The translations under genes and the position numbers were made by a program. From Diorhabda sublineata (lineage: Eukaryota > Arthropoda > Insecta > Coleoptera > Chrysomelidae): a stretch of DNA of 64,000 nucleotides. Positions 1-15,400 of this stretch are shown in pieces. The DNA lies in assembly GCF_026230105.1 (NCBI RefSeq), contig NC_079480.1, positions 13,806,488 through 13,870,487 on the forward strand, given 5' to 3'. Under the pieces are notes generated by a model. The model worked only from the letters and a program-made list of their open reading frames with translations, ran no database searches and was not told the DNA's origin. Each line of letters begins with the position of its first letter. The stretch's first letter is position 1.

Positions 1-123
1 TTTATTTGTTTTCCTCTTAAAAATTTTTTCAGTCTCGAATTTTTGAAATAAAAAGTTTCGATGTAAAAAACATTAAATAACTAATCAATTTAAGTGCATA
101 TCCAAAATTGCAAAAGTACTCAC

Positions 124-453
124 TATCTGGTAAAGTCTGGAAAGTTTTGGTGTCGCGATATATCCAATAACTACCATTGGTTCTTGATACTGAAAACTTT
201 ACTGTGTAATTAGCGAAAGGGTGAAAACGTACATTCTCGTTTTTCACAAATACGTAACCCTTCTCATATTTTTCAATATATTCTTGGTAAATAAAATTCA
301 GTTCTGCACACAATAAATCAGTGCAATTGAAACCGAATTTTAAATAAACCGGTCCTGATAAATTAGAGCAGGGCAAATCATCTAAATATAATAGGGGTCC
401 AGATTGTCCTAATTCTATCCTAGTAATGTTGATTTTTTCGACTTCTGATAAAT
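124..453 (-). CDS. Gene 1 exon 17: FN3-like module
   Basis: 330 bp, opened by an AG at 454-455 and closed by donor GTGAGT (118-123). Its first two bases complete a GAT codon with exon 16, and the protein continues DLSEVEKINITRIELG. It encodes a beta-rich FN3-like segment with sequons NLSG, NCTD, NYTV and NGSY. One base is left over at the 3' side, so the frame continues left of 118 and probably out of the window. Confidence 0.85.
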
Positions 454-3400
454 CTATAACAAAAATATGCAATTACACAGATAATTTAATGGATAAAAAA
501 ATTCCAAATCAACGAATTTGTGATATTCCATACCTGTAGCACTCGTATTAAAATAATCTCGATAATCATCTCCCGGCCCTGCTTTTGTGTATGCTATAAT
601 ATTAATCTCAAATTGTGTATACGCAGGCAGATTTTCTAAACTGTGATATGTTTCGAATGTAGTGACTTTTCTTGTTACGGTTCTAGTTGCATTGCTTGAA
701 CATCCAAGTGATTTTATAACCTAAATTCAAAATAATATTCAAAATGAGCAGTTTCATCGTTTTAATAACTATTAATAACAAAAACATTCTCTTTCAGAGC
801 TGTTGTCGCCCCTTTCTACAGCTGAAATCACTATTAAATCCATTTTTATAGGCGCCACCCTGTAGAAAAGCCAGTGATAAGCTATAGAAATATAAATCCC
901 AAATCCAAGCGTTACAAAGGTTCCAAAGAAACAAATAAAAGTAAACAGATCAGAAAAAGTGGAGAAATATTTGAATTACTCGAAAACAAAAAATAGTTCA
1001 AATGTACCGACCATTTTGAATACATATAATTGGGTAACCAGCTTGTAAAAGCTCAAATTACCGTTAAACTCATTTTCGGTGGGTACTATCCTATAAAAAA
1101 TCTAGTGAGAAGTTATAGGAACATAAATTTCAAATCCAGCCGATACAAAGGTTCCAAAGAAACAAATAAAAGTAAACAGATCAGAAAAAGTGGAGAAATA
1201 TTTGAATTAGTCGAAAACACAAAATAGTTCAAATGTACCAACCATTTGGAATACATATAATTGGGTTACCATCTTAAAAAAGCTCGAATTACTGTTAAAC
1301 TCATTCTCGGTGGGTACTACCCTGTAGAAAAGCCAGTGAGAAACTATATGAATATAATTTTTAAATCCAACCGATGCAAAGGTTCCAAAGAAACAAATAA
1401 AAGAATAAGAAACAAGTAAATAATATTTAAAATACAGAAGGAAAGTGAATCATCCTATAAGAGTTGCTCTTGCCAGCATCTACAGCTCCCATATCCAGTT
1501 CAGGAGTTCTAAACCACTGCAATATCAATGATAGACTCAAGGAATAATTATTTTGCTAAGAAAAAGGGGAATGACACAGTTATCATATGAAGCTAGAAAG
1601 GGCTTAAATCTATTTCGATTAGATAAACATGGTTTTTAGTTACAGAAACATGGTTTTTAGTAACAGAAACATGATTTTTAGTTGAAGAAACATGTTTTTT
1701 AGTTAAAAAAACATGGTTTTTAGTTACATGAATAGGTTTTTAGTTACATGAACATGGTTTTTAGTTAAAAAAACATGGTTTTCAGTTACATGAACATGGT
1801 TTTTAGTTACATGAACATGGTTTTTAGTTAAAGAAACATGATTTTTAGTTACAGAAACATGATTTTTAGTTAAAGAAACATGGTTTTTAGTTAAAGAAAC
1901 ATGGTTTTTAGTTACATGAACATGGTTTTTAGTTAAAAAATCATGGTTTTCAGTTACATGAACATGGTTTTTTGATTAGACAAACATCGTTTTTATTTAA
2001 AGAAACATGGTTTTTAGTTAAAGAAACATGGTTTTAGTTACAGAAACATGATTTTTAGTTGAAGAAACATGGTTTTTAGTTGAAAAAAACACGGTTTTAT
2101 GTTAAAAAAACATGGTTTTATGTTAAAAGAAAACATGGTTTTTTAATTAGAGAAACATCGTTTTTATTTAAAGAAACATGGTTTTCAGTTAAAGAAACAT
2201 AGTTTTTAGTTACAGAAACATGAGTTTTAGTTGAAGAAACATGGTTTTTAGTTACATGAACATGGTTTTTAGTTAAAAAAACATGGTTTTCAGTTACATG
2301 AACATGGTTTTTTGATTAGAAAAACATCGTTTTTATTTAAAGGAACATGGTTTTTAGTTAAAGAAACATGGTTTTAGTTACAGAAACATGATTTTTAGTT
2401 GAAGAAACATGGTTTTTAGTTGAAAAAAACACGGTTTTATGTTAAAAAAACATGGTTTTATGTTAAAAGAAAACATGGTTTTTTAATTAGAGAAACATCG
2501 TTTTTATTTAAAGAAACATGGTTTTCAGTTAAAGAAACATAGTTTTTAGTTACAGAAACATGAGTTTTAGTTGAAGAAACATGGTTTTTAGTTACATGAA
2601 CATGGTTTTTAGTTAAAAAAACATGGTTTTCAGTTACATGAACATGGTTTTTTGATTAGAAAAACATCGTTTTTATTTAAAGGAACATGGTTTTTAGTTA
2701 AAGAAACATGGTTTTTAGTTACAGAAACATGATTTTTAGTTGAAGAAACATGTTTTTTAGTTAAAAAAACATGGTTTTTAGTTACATGAATAGGTTTTTA
2801 GTTACATGAACATGGTTTTTAGTTAAAAAAACATGGTTTTCAGTTACATGAACATGGTTTTTAGTTACATGAACATGGTTTTTAGTTAAAGAAACATGAT
2901 TTTTAGTTACAGAAACATGATTTTTAGTTAAAGAAACATGGTTTTTAGTTAAAGAAACATGGTTTTTAGTTACATGAACATGGTTTTTAGTTAAAAAAAC
3001 ATGGTTTTCAGTTACATGAACATGGTTTTTTGATTAGACAAACATCGTTTTTATTTAAAGAAACATGGTTTTTAGTTGAAAAAAACACGGTTTTATGTTA
3101 AAAAAACATGGTTTTATGTTAAAAGAAAACATGGTTTTTTAATTAGAGAAACATCATTTTTATTTAAAGAAACATGGTTTTCAGTTAAAGAAACATAGTT
3201 TTTAGTTACAGAAACATGAGTTTTAGTTGAAGAAACATGGTTTTTAGTTACATGAACATGGTTTTTAGTTAAAAAAACATGGTTTTCAGTTACATGAACA
3301 TGGTTTTTTGATTAGAAAAACATCGTTTTTATTTAAAGAAACATGGTTTTCAGTTAAAGAAACATAGTTTTTAGTTACAGAAACATGAGTTTTAGTTGAA

Positions 3401-6400
3401 GAAACATGGTTTTTAGTTACATGAACATGGTTTTTAGTTAAAAAAACATGGTTTTCAGTTACATGAACATGGTTTTTTGATTAGAAAAACATCGTTTTTA
3501 TTTAAAGGAACATGGTTTTTAGTTAAAGAAACATGGTTTTAGTTACAGAAACATGATTTTTAGTTGAAGAAACATGGTTTTTAGTTGAAAAAAACACGGT
3601 TTTATGTTAAAAAAACATGGTTTTATGTTAAAAGAAAACATGGTTTTTTAATTAGAGAAACATCGTTTTTATTTAAAGAAACATGGTTTTCAGTTAAAGA
3701 AACATAGTTTTTAGTTACAGAAACATGAGTTTTAGTTGAAGAAACATGGTTTTTAGTTACATGAACATGGTTTTTAGTTAAAAAAACATGGTTTTCAGTT
3801 ACATGAACATGGTTTTTTGATTAGAAAAACATCGTTTTTATTTAAAGGAACATGGTTTTTAGTTAAAGAAACATGGTTTTTAGTTACAGAAACATGATTT
3901 TTAGTTGAAGAAACATGTTTTTTAGTTAAAAAAACATGGTTTTTAGTTACATGAATAGGTTTTTAGTTACATGAACATGGTTTTTAGTTAAAAAAACATG
4001 GTTTTCAGTTACATGAACATGGTTTTTAGTTACATGAACATGGTTTTTAGTTAAAGAAACATGATTTTTAGTTACAGAAACATGATTTTTAGTTAAAGAA
4101 ACATGGTTTTTAGTTAAAGAAACATGGTTTTTAGTTACATGAACATGGTTTTTAGTTAAAAAAACATGGTTTTCAGTTACATGAACATGGTTTTTTGATT
4201 AGACAAACATCGTTTTTATTTAAAGAAACATGGTTTTTAGTTGAAAAAAACACGGTTTTATGTTAAAAAAACATGGTTTTATGTTAAAAGAAAACATGGT
4301 TTTTTAATTAGAGAAACATCGTTTTTATTTAAAGAAACATGGTTTTCAGTTAAAGAAACATAGTTTTTAGTTACAGAAACATGAGTTTTAGTTGAAGAAA
4401 CATGGTTTTTAGTTACATGAACATGGTTTTTAGTTAAAAAAACATGGTTTTCAGTTACATGAACATGGTTTTTTGATTAGAAAAACATCGTTTTTATTTA
4501 AAGGGACATGGTTTTTAGTTAAAGAAACATGGTTTTTAGTTACAGAAACATGATTTTTAGTTGAAGAAACATGGTTTTTAGTTGAAAAAACACGGTTTTA
4601 TGTTAAAAAAAAACATGGTTTTATGTTAAAAGAAAACATGGTTTTTAAATTAGAGAAACATCGTTTTTATTTAAAGAAACATGGTTTTCAGTTAAAAAAC
4701 ATGATTTTTGGTTGAAAAACATGGTTTTGGTTGAAAAATATGGTTTTTAGTTAAAAAAATCATGGTTTTTAGTTGCATAAACATGGTTTTTTAATTAGAG
4801 AAACATCGTTTTTAGTCAAAGAAACATGGTTTTTAGTTACACAAACATGGTTTTTAGTTACATGAATAGGTTTTTAGTTACATGAACATGGTTTTTAGTT
4901 AAAAAAACATGGTTTTTAGTTACATGAATAGGTTTTTAGTTACATGAACATGGTTTTTAGTTAAAGAAACATGATTTTTAGTTACAGAAACATGATTTTT
5001 AGTTAAAGAAACATGGTTTTTAGTTAAAGAAACATGGTTTTTAGTTACATGAACATGGTTTTTAGTTAAAAAAACATGGTTTTCAGTTACATGAACATGG
5101 TTTTTTGATTAGACAAACATCGTTTTTATTTAAAGAAACATGGTTTTTAGTTGAAAAAAACACGGTTTTATGTTAAAAAAACATGGTTTTATGTTAAAAG
5201 AAAACATGGTTTTTTAATTAGAGAAACATCGTTTTTATTTAAAGAAACATGGTTTTCAGTTAAAGAAACATAGTTTTTAGTTACAGAAACATGAGTTTTA
5301 GTTGAAGAAACATGGTTTTTAGTTACATGAACATGGTTTTTAGTTAAAAAAACATGGTTTTCAGTTACATGAACATGGTTTTTTGATTAGAAAAACATCG
5401 TTTTTATTTAAAGGAACATGGTTTTTAGTTAAAGAAACATGGTTTTTAGTTACAGAAACATGATTTTTAGTTGAAGAAACATGGTTTTTAGTTGAAAAAA
5501 CACGGTTTTATGTTAAAAAAAAACATGGTTTTATGTTAAAAGAAAACATGGTTTTTAAATTAGAGAAACATCGTTTTTATTTAAAGAAACATGGTTTTCA
5601 GTTAAAAAACATGATTTTTGGTTGAAAAACATGGTTTTGGTTGAAAAATATGGTTTTTAGTTAAAAAAATCATGGTTTTTAGTTGCATAAACATGGTTTT
5701 TTAATTAGAGAAACATCGTTTTTAGTCAAAGAAACATGGTTTTTAGTTACACAAACATGGTTTTTCAATTAGAGAAACATCGTTTTTAGTTAAAGAAACA
5801 TAGTTTTTAGTTAAAGAAACATGGTTCTCAGTTAAAGAAACATCCCTCGTATCTAAATTAGGATTTCCTTTTCTATACTCACTTTATAGGTTATGTCGTA
5901 TTTTTCGATTATGCCATATTTCGGTTCGGGCTCTAGCCAAATAAGTTGAACTTCTTTCGGAGATAAGATATTGAAATGTAGATTTCGTATAGCAGTTGGT
6001 ACTAAAGCATAAACATTTTATTTAATCGTTAAAATCTGATTTAGAAGAAGTACCTACCGCCTTCATCAGTTTTGAAAGAGATCGGACCGATTTGTTGGAT
6101 ACCATTGTATACCATATAAAAAACATATTCGGTGAATGGTTTCAAATTGAGTATTGTAAAATTTTGAGAAAAAAAATCAAATTGTTTATACCCTATATAA
6201 AATTTGTATTTATACAGTTTACAACTAGCTCTTGTTAACTGGAAAAATAAATAAACAAATATAAACAAAAACCAATGTCGGACTAGCTCAGTGGTCGCCA
6301 AATTTTTGAGTTTGTGAGCCATCTTAGTATTTTTAAACTTTTTAGTGAGATACCTAGGAATATTGGGCCAAAGAAAGTACACAAAATGGATTTGAAACCA

Positions 6401-9400
6401 TTTATTTCTAGTATTATCGAAATTTATAAGTAACAAAAAAAAGTTTAAATGTTCATTTCAATGAGAGGAGTGGAATTCTTATTGGCCATAAAGTATTTTC
6501 TTAAGGTTTGGAGAATATATTGTAGCCGTCATTCTGATGCAGTTGTCCAAATCTTCATCAATCAGTTTGTTTCTATATTTGTTTTTTACGAATTCCATAC
6601 TTGAAAAAGATACTTCTCACAATTATGTAGAACTGAACAAAGCTTTCAATCTCAATGCAACTTGAACCACAATTGGATATTTTTCCAGTAGTAGAAAGGG
6701 ATTTTAGGTACAGGCCATTTTGAAAATCAACAACTTCTATTTCAACGACAGACTGATCTCCTCCAAAATGTTTTACAACACAAGCTTAAAAATCTTCTGC
6801 ATCGATCTCTACAAAGGAAGAGTGCCACAATCAATACTCTTTCAAAATATTGGAATCGTTGATCAAATTGTTGTGTGAAATAATTTTCACGTATTCTTGG
6901 TTATTTCTGCTGTGTTTTTGGAGGATTTTATTTGTCGACGATCCGCTTAAGACTAAGAAAGTGCTTAAATTCTAACTTATGAAGTTATATTTTTTCCCAC
7001 AGCTTCTTTGAAAACAATGTTACATCTGAAATACTTCCACCGATTTTCTTATCTTTGCCTTGAGGCTTCAAGTTTAAGCCATACAGTTCTATCAGTGAGA
7101 AAGGAAAAATCTTGTAGTCATGTGCGATCTTCCAATTCGGTAAGATGCTCACCCCGATCTTTCAAGAATTTCACCAGTGTAAGTAGCAACTCTGAACAGT
7201 CGTCTTTGAAGTGCATGATCTCTTATTTTTATTTACTATTTTGATAACTGTTTTCATGACATTGCTCATACTTAAGAATTTTAAGACACATAGGAATAAA
7301 TCCTTTCTCCACGTCTACCATTGCAGGAGCTTCATCCGTAGCTAGGACCCCCAAATTCTTCACAGGAAAGTTTTCAGATTCAACGAGCTTTTTAAATGCT
7401 AAAAATATATCATTTCCAGTTGTATGCTCATTCTTTTGTTTCAACATCATCGAATACCATTCTTACAACAACAGCCAACTGAGCTGTATCAACTATATCA
7501 GTTGATTCGTCAAGTTGTAAGGAAAAATAACGATCAAAATCAATTTTAAGCTGTGAAACTAAATCAGAACTCACAACTTCAACTTTTAGCTTCACTGTAT
7601 TAGCATAAAACTGAACAGATGTAATAGTAGACATAATTTTTTGAAGTTATCAAATAATGTATCCGCAACTTCTAAAAATGCAGTTTTAATCAACCCACTA
7701 TCTTCGTACGGTTCCCTTTATTGATCTTGGAAACTCGGAATGACTGCCTTGTTCTTGTCTAGTGTTTTAAAAAACTTGATTGTTGTGCATTTAGCCAAGA
7801 TTTTAACTGCATCACCTTCTCTGTTCTCATAACTAAATTCAGCGGATAATATTTTTCGATTCCACTGTGAACTGTCTTGAAATGAAACTCAACATTTCCT
7901 CTCTTTCCAATAGAGACATTCACATTACAAAGTAAACACACACATTCATCTTTAGCTTTTTGCTTGACTTAGCCATAGTAAAAACAAAACAAGGGAAAAG
8001 CTTGAACGTGTACACGTACATACGGAACAGACATAATCTCACTGTAGCTACACGCAATAACAATTTCCGGCAATGACTAATCGGCTGCAGCGCTTCCAGG
8101 CATTCAGTGTTGCCAGCCCGCTGAGCGTCACCGCGAGCTAACCAAAATTACCCCGCGATCGACTATTTGGCGACCACTGGACTGGCTCAATGTTTTATGA
8201 TTTATGTAAAAAAATAACTTACACTTAACTTAACTTCCGCACTAGTATTTCGTGGTAGTATATGAATGTCGTCTTCTGTTAGGACTAAAAATTAAAACAA
8301 AAACATTTCATTATTTGATTTAAACCGTTTAGTGGCATCCACACTGACCCCTCTACATCGATCTCTGAAGATGATAACTCGTAAATCGAAACACGCGTTT
8401 AACTGTATTATTCTAATGAAAATAGTTTGAGGGACTGGAATGTAACGTCGTTTCTGCGCATGTCAATATTTAATTGTCATTTATCAGCTAGTAACTTATT
8501 ATAAAGATATTTTTGATGTTATTGTTACTAAATAATTGAATATTATATGTTTTTTGCAATTTGGGGTGAAATGGCCATTTAAATACCAGGTATTGTCAAA
8601 TATGGATAAAAGTGGAAGGAAATTTATGTCACAAAATCAAAGAGTTCTTAAACAACCTTGCTCCACCATCAATTTACATCTGATTGGAAAAATAAGCAAA
8701 GCAGATGTTTAGGCCCCCTATAATCTATCCGAAGAGATCTACCATGGCTTCAACTACACCATAAGGATCAATTTTTTGCTCGCTTGATCATTGGACATCA
8801 CTTTTTAATCCTCCTTTCTGAATAGTGTATTCTATAACACTCAATAAGTCCTCATACAGATAACACCAGCAGTAACACATCGCTTATTTTTTTGTTACTA
8901 CCAATCTTCCAAATAACCGTGTTAACATTTTACAACATTTAGTTCAATATGGAAGGAAATATTTGAGGTTATGTGAACATAAATGTTATTTAGACTGCAT
9001 GGCTTTAAACGTAATCATTGATGTTGCAGAACGCTTTTATTGCCTGAATTTTGCAACACTTTAAAGTTAAAAACTCACTTGGTTAAGTAGTTTTTTCCCC
9101 TGATTTACTTGAAAGCATGAGAAACAAACTGGGATATTCCAATAAGAAAAACCGAATTACTGACTTGGGTAAATACATTTTTATATCGGAGTATTCTTGA
9201 TTTTTTATATTCAGGCCACTTTTTAGTTATTAGTTGTAGTAACAATCAAATATTCAAAATGAACAGTAATGGTGAAGTAGAGGTGAGGCGAAATCAATTT
9301 TTATACTGAAAATTTCAAACTTACGTTTACAAGACGTAGTAAACATTCTAAAAATTTTAAGATCATTTTTCATGTACTTCTTGGGTTTTCTGTTGGGAAA

Positions 9401-12400
9401 AATTATAGTTCTGGCTAAATAATTTGTGTCAGACTTGATATCATCAACAATGACGGAAGCTGGTGTACCCAATTTAAATTTTCCAATTGATATCCATATT
9501 AGCTAAAATGAAATATTTAATCCGTCAAAGTTTCATAGTAGTTTTGGCATCAATAAATTATCATTAACTACAGTATATAATGTGAATATTTACATAAAGT
9601 CTAGACTTATATAAAGTGAATTTTAAGTATGGGACGCCTAAAGTTTTTAGAAAACGTCTAGCACGATTTTAATGAATTTGTAATATGGACGAAATTAATG
9701 ACAAGCTTGGAAAAATCTAGCTCCTAACCTGCAGTTACTTGCAGATTAAAGAGCATCTTGTTGTGGGAAAGAGAAATGCTACAGAGAAGTCGAAACATTT
9801 ATTGATGAAGCAAAGACTCAAGTAGATATAAGCAAAAGAAAATTGAATGGAATTCCTAGGAATTAAGCCATTGGGAGAAACTTGCTATAAAGTCAGCAAC
9901 CTCCTAAGGATCTCCAATCTTTAAAAAGAGCGCAAAGAGGACGTTCTACCCATAATGTAAATATAAGTACAAGCTCTGGATTTATGAAGAGTGAGTTTGA
10001 ATATGGAACGCATAAAGAATTTAGGAAAAGTCTAGCGGATTTTTGAAAAAGTTAGTTTGTAATATGTCAAGTTTCACAAGCTACAAAAAAATCGAAACCT
10101 TCATCTGTAAGGAGAAGACTCTGGTAGATCTAAGCATAGAAAACTTCCTAGGAATCAAGCCAGTGAAGAAAATTTGTACTTCTTATTTAAACATAAACAG
10201 CAACTGTAGATTTATACAAAGTGAGGATTGGATCCATCCAACATCTAAACTCAAACCTGCAATTACTCGAAGATTAAGGAGCAGCTCAAGTTGTGGGAAC
10301 GGGAAAGGCTTTAAGGAGTAGAAATCTTGATTGGTGAAGCAAAGACTCTGGTACATCTAACCATAGGACGTACAAAGAAAATTCCTACATTTTGATCCAG
10401 TAGAAGACACTAGCTGCAAAGCCAGCAGCCTCCAGAGGATCGTCAATTTTAGAGAGAGCGGCCAAGTAGACTACAAAAGGATTATCCAGGCAATCAGCTC
10501 CAACAAAACCTCACTATTCTTAATAATAGTATATAAATTGAAAACGATAACGCGAAGATTCTGGTAGATCTAAGCACAGAAAACTTGAAAGGAATTCCTA
10601 CTAATTAACCCAGTAGAAGAAACTTGCTACAAAGTCAACAACCTCCAGAGGATCTCCAGTCTTTAAAAAGGCGACAAAGGGCACTGAAAACGTATTTTCC
10701 CTAATATAAACATAAACAGCAACTGTAGATTTATACAAAGTGGATTGGATCCATCCAACATCTAACAGTGCTCTAACCTGCAGTTAGTCGAATATTAAAG
10801 TACATCTCAAGTTGTGGGAAAGGGAAAGGCTCTAAAGAAGTAGAAATCTTGATTGGTGAAGCAAAGACTCTGGTACATCTAACTATAGGACATACGAAGA
10901 AAATTCCTACATTTTGACCCAATAGAAGACACTAGCTGCAAAGCAGCAGCCTCCAGAGGATCGTCAATTTTAGAGAGGGCAGCCAAGTGGATTGCAAACG
11001 GATTATTCAGGCAATCAGCTCCAGCAAAACCTCACCATTCTTAGTAATAGTATATAAATTGAAAGCGAGATTTCATGTTGAACAAATAAACTGTATAAAA
11101 TTTTTTGTGTGGATATAGTATGAAACATCTAAGTGGAATGAATTCAGCGACTCTATTAGATAAAATAAAAGATGGAAATTGAGATGTCGTAGCTCTCAAA
11201 GATACATAAATAATTTAACAGTATTCTATTAGGTGTTGAGGTGTAATAGCAGTTTTTGTTAATTTTTGGGTAACAATGAAATGGAAGTATCTACAGAACC
11301 ACAATATTTGACGAAATATATTTCACAAAAAGGTGACCAATAGTATACAGTCGTTGAAAAAACTTACCTCAGTCTTATTTTCTGCATATTCGTAAGAATA
11401 ACTGTCACCTCTGCCTTCGTATTGCTGATCCGATTGTACTATTATGAAACTGTTATCACCAATTGAAATCACTTCGGGTGGGTTTATAAAAAAAGGATAA
11501 TCCACTAAAACATTTGTTGAACAGTTTATTTTTAGCTATTTTTGATAATAATCTAGAAAACTACGAGCAAATTATAAATGATTAATTGAAAAACAGAGAC
11601 TACAAAATCGAAATCTGTTTTGGAATTTTAAAACAATTTCGATGCATTTGAATATGTGACTAATTGAAGCTAAGTGCTTGGAAATAGTTTCAATTGCCCA
11701 AACTGAATAAACACAACTAGAAGTATAGGCCCTTTAAACTAATTGTCCCTCAGCACACGCTTTCTAGCGCTGCCGTTCTTCATACCAGCTCAACTGTCAC
11801 CAAATTCCACTGGAAAGAGATCAAATACTTGAATACGCCTCGTCATACAGAGCTAGCTTTCCCTCCAAACCATTGATCAGCAATTTGATGCTCAAAAACT
11901 AAGTAGTCGCTCATATATAGTTGCCGATGTATCTTGATTTTCGATAGTACTTTTCGCTTGACCAGCTGCTCTTTTTCGAGTTCCACTTAAGATACACACT
12001 TATTAATATCCATTAATTGAAAGTGTCTCAACTATTCGTCTTTTGTACACGAATTTCCTCAGAAAAAAATTAAAAAATATCATCATAATTGTATGGTGAC
12101 ATTATTTCTTGATATTTCTTGAACGAATTCGACAAACGAAAGCTCGAATCGCGTCTAGTGCATCTAAATTAGTGAATAGTGCATTTAAAAAATCAATTAG
12201 TTAAGTGTAACAGAAAATAAACAGCGAGTATAAATTTATTTGACTCATAGTAACATTATTTCTGTTTTTAGATACTTGAGCGTTTTTTATTACAAAGATT
12301 TGTGTAACTTACTCACCTATTTGACAGTTTTTTCCCATATAAGGTACTTCACATTCACCTAACGAACAAACGCCATTTTTTACATCATATTTTCCCTTAC

Positions 12401-15400
12401 AGTGACCTCTTTTGGCACAAGCGTGATCATAATATCCATCATCACAAGCTATAAATTTTTGAAAAATTAATTTTAAACCCAAAAAGCTAATAAAAGTTTG
12501 TATAGATATCTATTATGATCAAAATGTTTTTTTATTTTCACGGCAAAACAAAAAAAAACAGACTTTATACAATCGCACGCACGGCTACACTGGTTTGTCT
12601 ACAGGAACGATAAAGATCGTATTCGAAAGAGTAGGCTTCATGATAAACAGCTGACTAGTTACTTAATCATCAACCGCACCTCGTTGTTAGATTATTTTAA
12701 ACTAAACTTAGCCTGATAGGGTTGATAAGAAACATTAATAAAATCTAATTTATGAAAAATTGATAAATAAACATTTTTATATGATTTTTTTTCCAAAATA
12801 TTGTTGTTGAAGTATTTGAAATCAATAAAACATTTAAATCCTTGCTCTAGGGGACAAAAGGACTGGCAAAATGGAAGAAATCGATAGAAAAAACTGAGAA
12901 CTTCACTGGAACCAAATATTGCAGGAGATGTAGAAAGGAAGTTGAAGTAAAATGAAGAAGTAGAAGGACTGGAAGGAGAAAATATAATAAGTTATATGAA
13001 AACACAAAGACTAACTAAGACACATAATGGGAGGGAAGGTAGCAAAATGTATAAATACTCTTTTGGTCAAAAGACAGAGAAAGACCAAGAAATATCTGGA
13101 GAAACCACATTGAAGAAGATGATACCAGAATTGTAGAAATTGTAGCAGACAAACGAAGCCAGGATCAACAAAAAACAGTAAAAAAAAACAAGGGGAGTAA
13201 TTCACCCCAATAAAGGGGCACAACGCGCTAGCCATAATCCAAGATATTCAACAGCATAATAATGAATGATGATGTCATCTTTGTGGAAGATAAAATTACC
13301 TCGCTTTTATTTCATGGCTACCATAAAATAGTTCGTTATATTTTTTTGTCATCTCGTATACTCATAACTTCAGCTTTCACATATTCATTAACAGTAAATA
13401 ATTAAATAAAAAAATTATTTAACAAAAATAGAAACATTTAAATCTTTAATCTACTTACGTTTATCACAACTGGTGGTTTTATATCCCGCCGAACAAAAAC
13501 ATTTAGTTGTGTCCTCGTATAACTGACAATACTTGAATTGACCACAACTTTCTTCTCCGAATAGGAGACATGGGATGCAATCTCTACCAAACGAATTCGA
13601 TTCGCAATTAATAACTTGAAAAAAAAAACAAATTTTGACCAATATCTCCAGTATGCAACTGATTAAATCATTCCTAAATTACTACAATTCAAAAGTTTGT
13701 GAATTATACATCCCAAAATTTATGAAAAAAAAACAGCAAACAAGCAAAAAATTAATATTTGAATATATATTTACATCCTTTTAGCTTTTTTACAAATCAA
13801 TAAGAAGATTTCATTTTTTTTCCGAAAATTTCTTTAGTAATAATGAGATATTTTTTTAAGAAATTATTTATACTCACTATCTGTGCTTAGTTCTTTTTTC
13901 TTATCTACTGTTATTGTGCCTGAATCCTCAATTCTTTGACAGCTAAGATTATCCGAATCACCCTGTATATACCTGTATTCTGCAACACAATTATTAAGTT
14001 TTTCCGAAACTATGTAAAAACCAGGTGAGTGGTAAATTTGAATTGAATTGACTTGACTAGATCGTCTTAGATTTTTCTATAATTTCTTAAAGACAGATAA
14101 AAATTTGACGTTTCGATCTGTTCAGGTCTTTATCAAAATAACGTTAAATTTATTGTTGGAAAATCTCCGACTACCGAGTCATTTTTTGTAAGTCTGGGAA
14201 CTGAAAGTAATCCGAGGGGACTAAATCTGGCGGATGCGGTGTATATGAATTTTAATTCGTTAATTTTGGTCCTTGCAATAACGGATGTGCGAGCTGGTGC
14301 ATTGTCTTGATAAAACACTTTTTTCTTAGCCGAATACGGCCGTTTCTTTACCCAAACGTTCCTTTAAGTTCACGTAATACTAGAAGTTGATATTTTTTCC
14401 TTTTTCAATAAAAATTATCCCACGCGCATCCCACAAAACCGAGGCCATGACCTTGCCTGCAGATGGAACGGTCTTTGCCTTCTTTGGAGACAATTCTCTC
14501 TTTTCAGTCCATTGTTTTGATTGTTATTTTGCTTCGGGTGCGAAGTGAACCCACGTTGTATCCAAGGTCATGAAAAACTAGATGGAAACATTTTCACGAC
14601 GCTGTTTTTGTTCCATTGTGTGCAAACGCGGCACCCATTTTGCACACAGCTTTCTAATGTCCAAATTTTCAGTTAGTATGCGTTGTACTGCACTTTTTGG
14701 AATGCCTACTATGTCTACTAGTCAGTTGTCGATCATCCAATACTGCTCAGTGGATTTTCTTCAACATTTCTGGAGTCGTCACCTCATTTGGTCGACCACT
14801 GCGATGCGGTCTTCACAAGTCGGACTCTGCTACTCAATATTTTACCGTCGTTCACAAATTTACTATTGATGGGTGCCAAACAAATACTAAACAACGTGGC
14901 GTCTTTAAACTTGAAACGTATGTTAGCTTACCTGTTTCCGAACATTCCCTAACGTCATCTATAGCCCAATAATTGTTTTTGGACTGCAGTTGGGCAAAGT
15001 ACATATCGTATTCATCACAGGACATATTATTTTTGTATAATTTGATTTCCTGCCATTTTCCCTGAAATCAAAATAATGATACGTTTCCAAACAATAAGTT
15101 CTATTTAAACAGAAAGCTTTAAAAATATTTAATTTTGAATGTGTTACTTATTTCATTTAGTGTCTCAATAGCTTAGGTGGAATTTTCTATGGGTACTTTA
15201 TAGCCAGCCACAACGGACTCGTAGCAAATGTAGCATTTTTTATTTATTCTTGATGATTTGATGAACATCCAAATTTGACTAGAGAAGGGTGAGAGAGAGA
15301 AGGAGAGAGAGAAGTATATTTTAAGTAGGATGCGGAAATTTTCATAGCGAGGTAGGTTCATTGGATTTGGCCCTTATATAGGAGCTGCTCCGTAGCAGAC

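Noticed and set aside
1615..5850. Resemblance of the regular short repeats to a CRISPR array
   Set aside because: Units are contiguous, with no unique spacers, and the genome is eukaryotic.
10043..10321. 92-codon plus-strand open frame
   Set aside because: Lies within a diverged tandem repeat; the other copies of the unit do not keep the frame open.
14582..14972. Overlapping plus-strand open frames
   Set aside because: Antisense to the mariner remnant and to exon 7 of gene 1.
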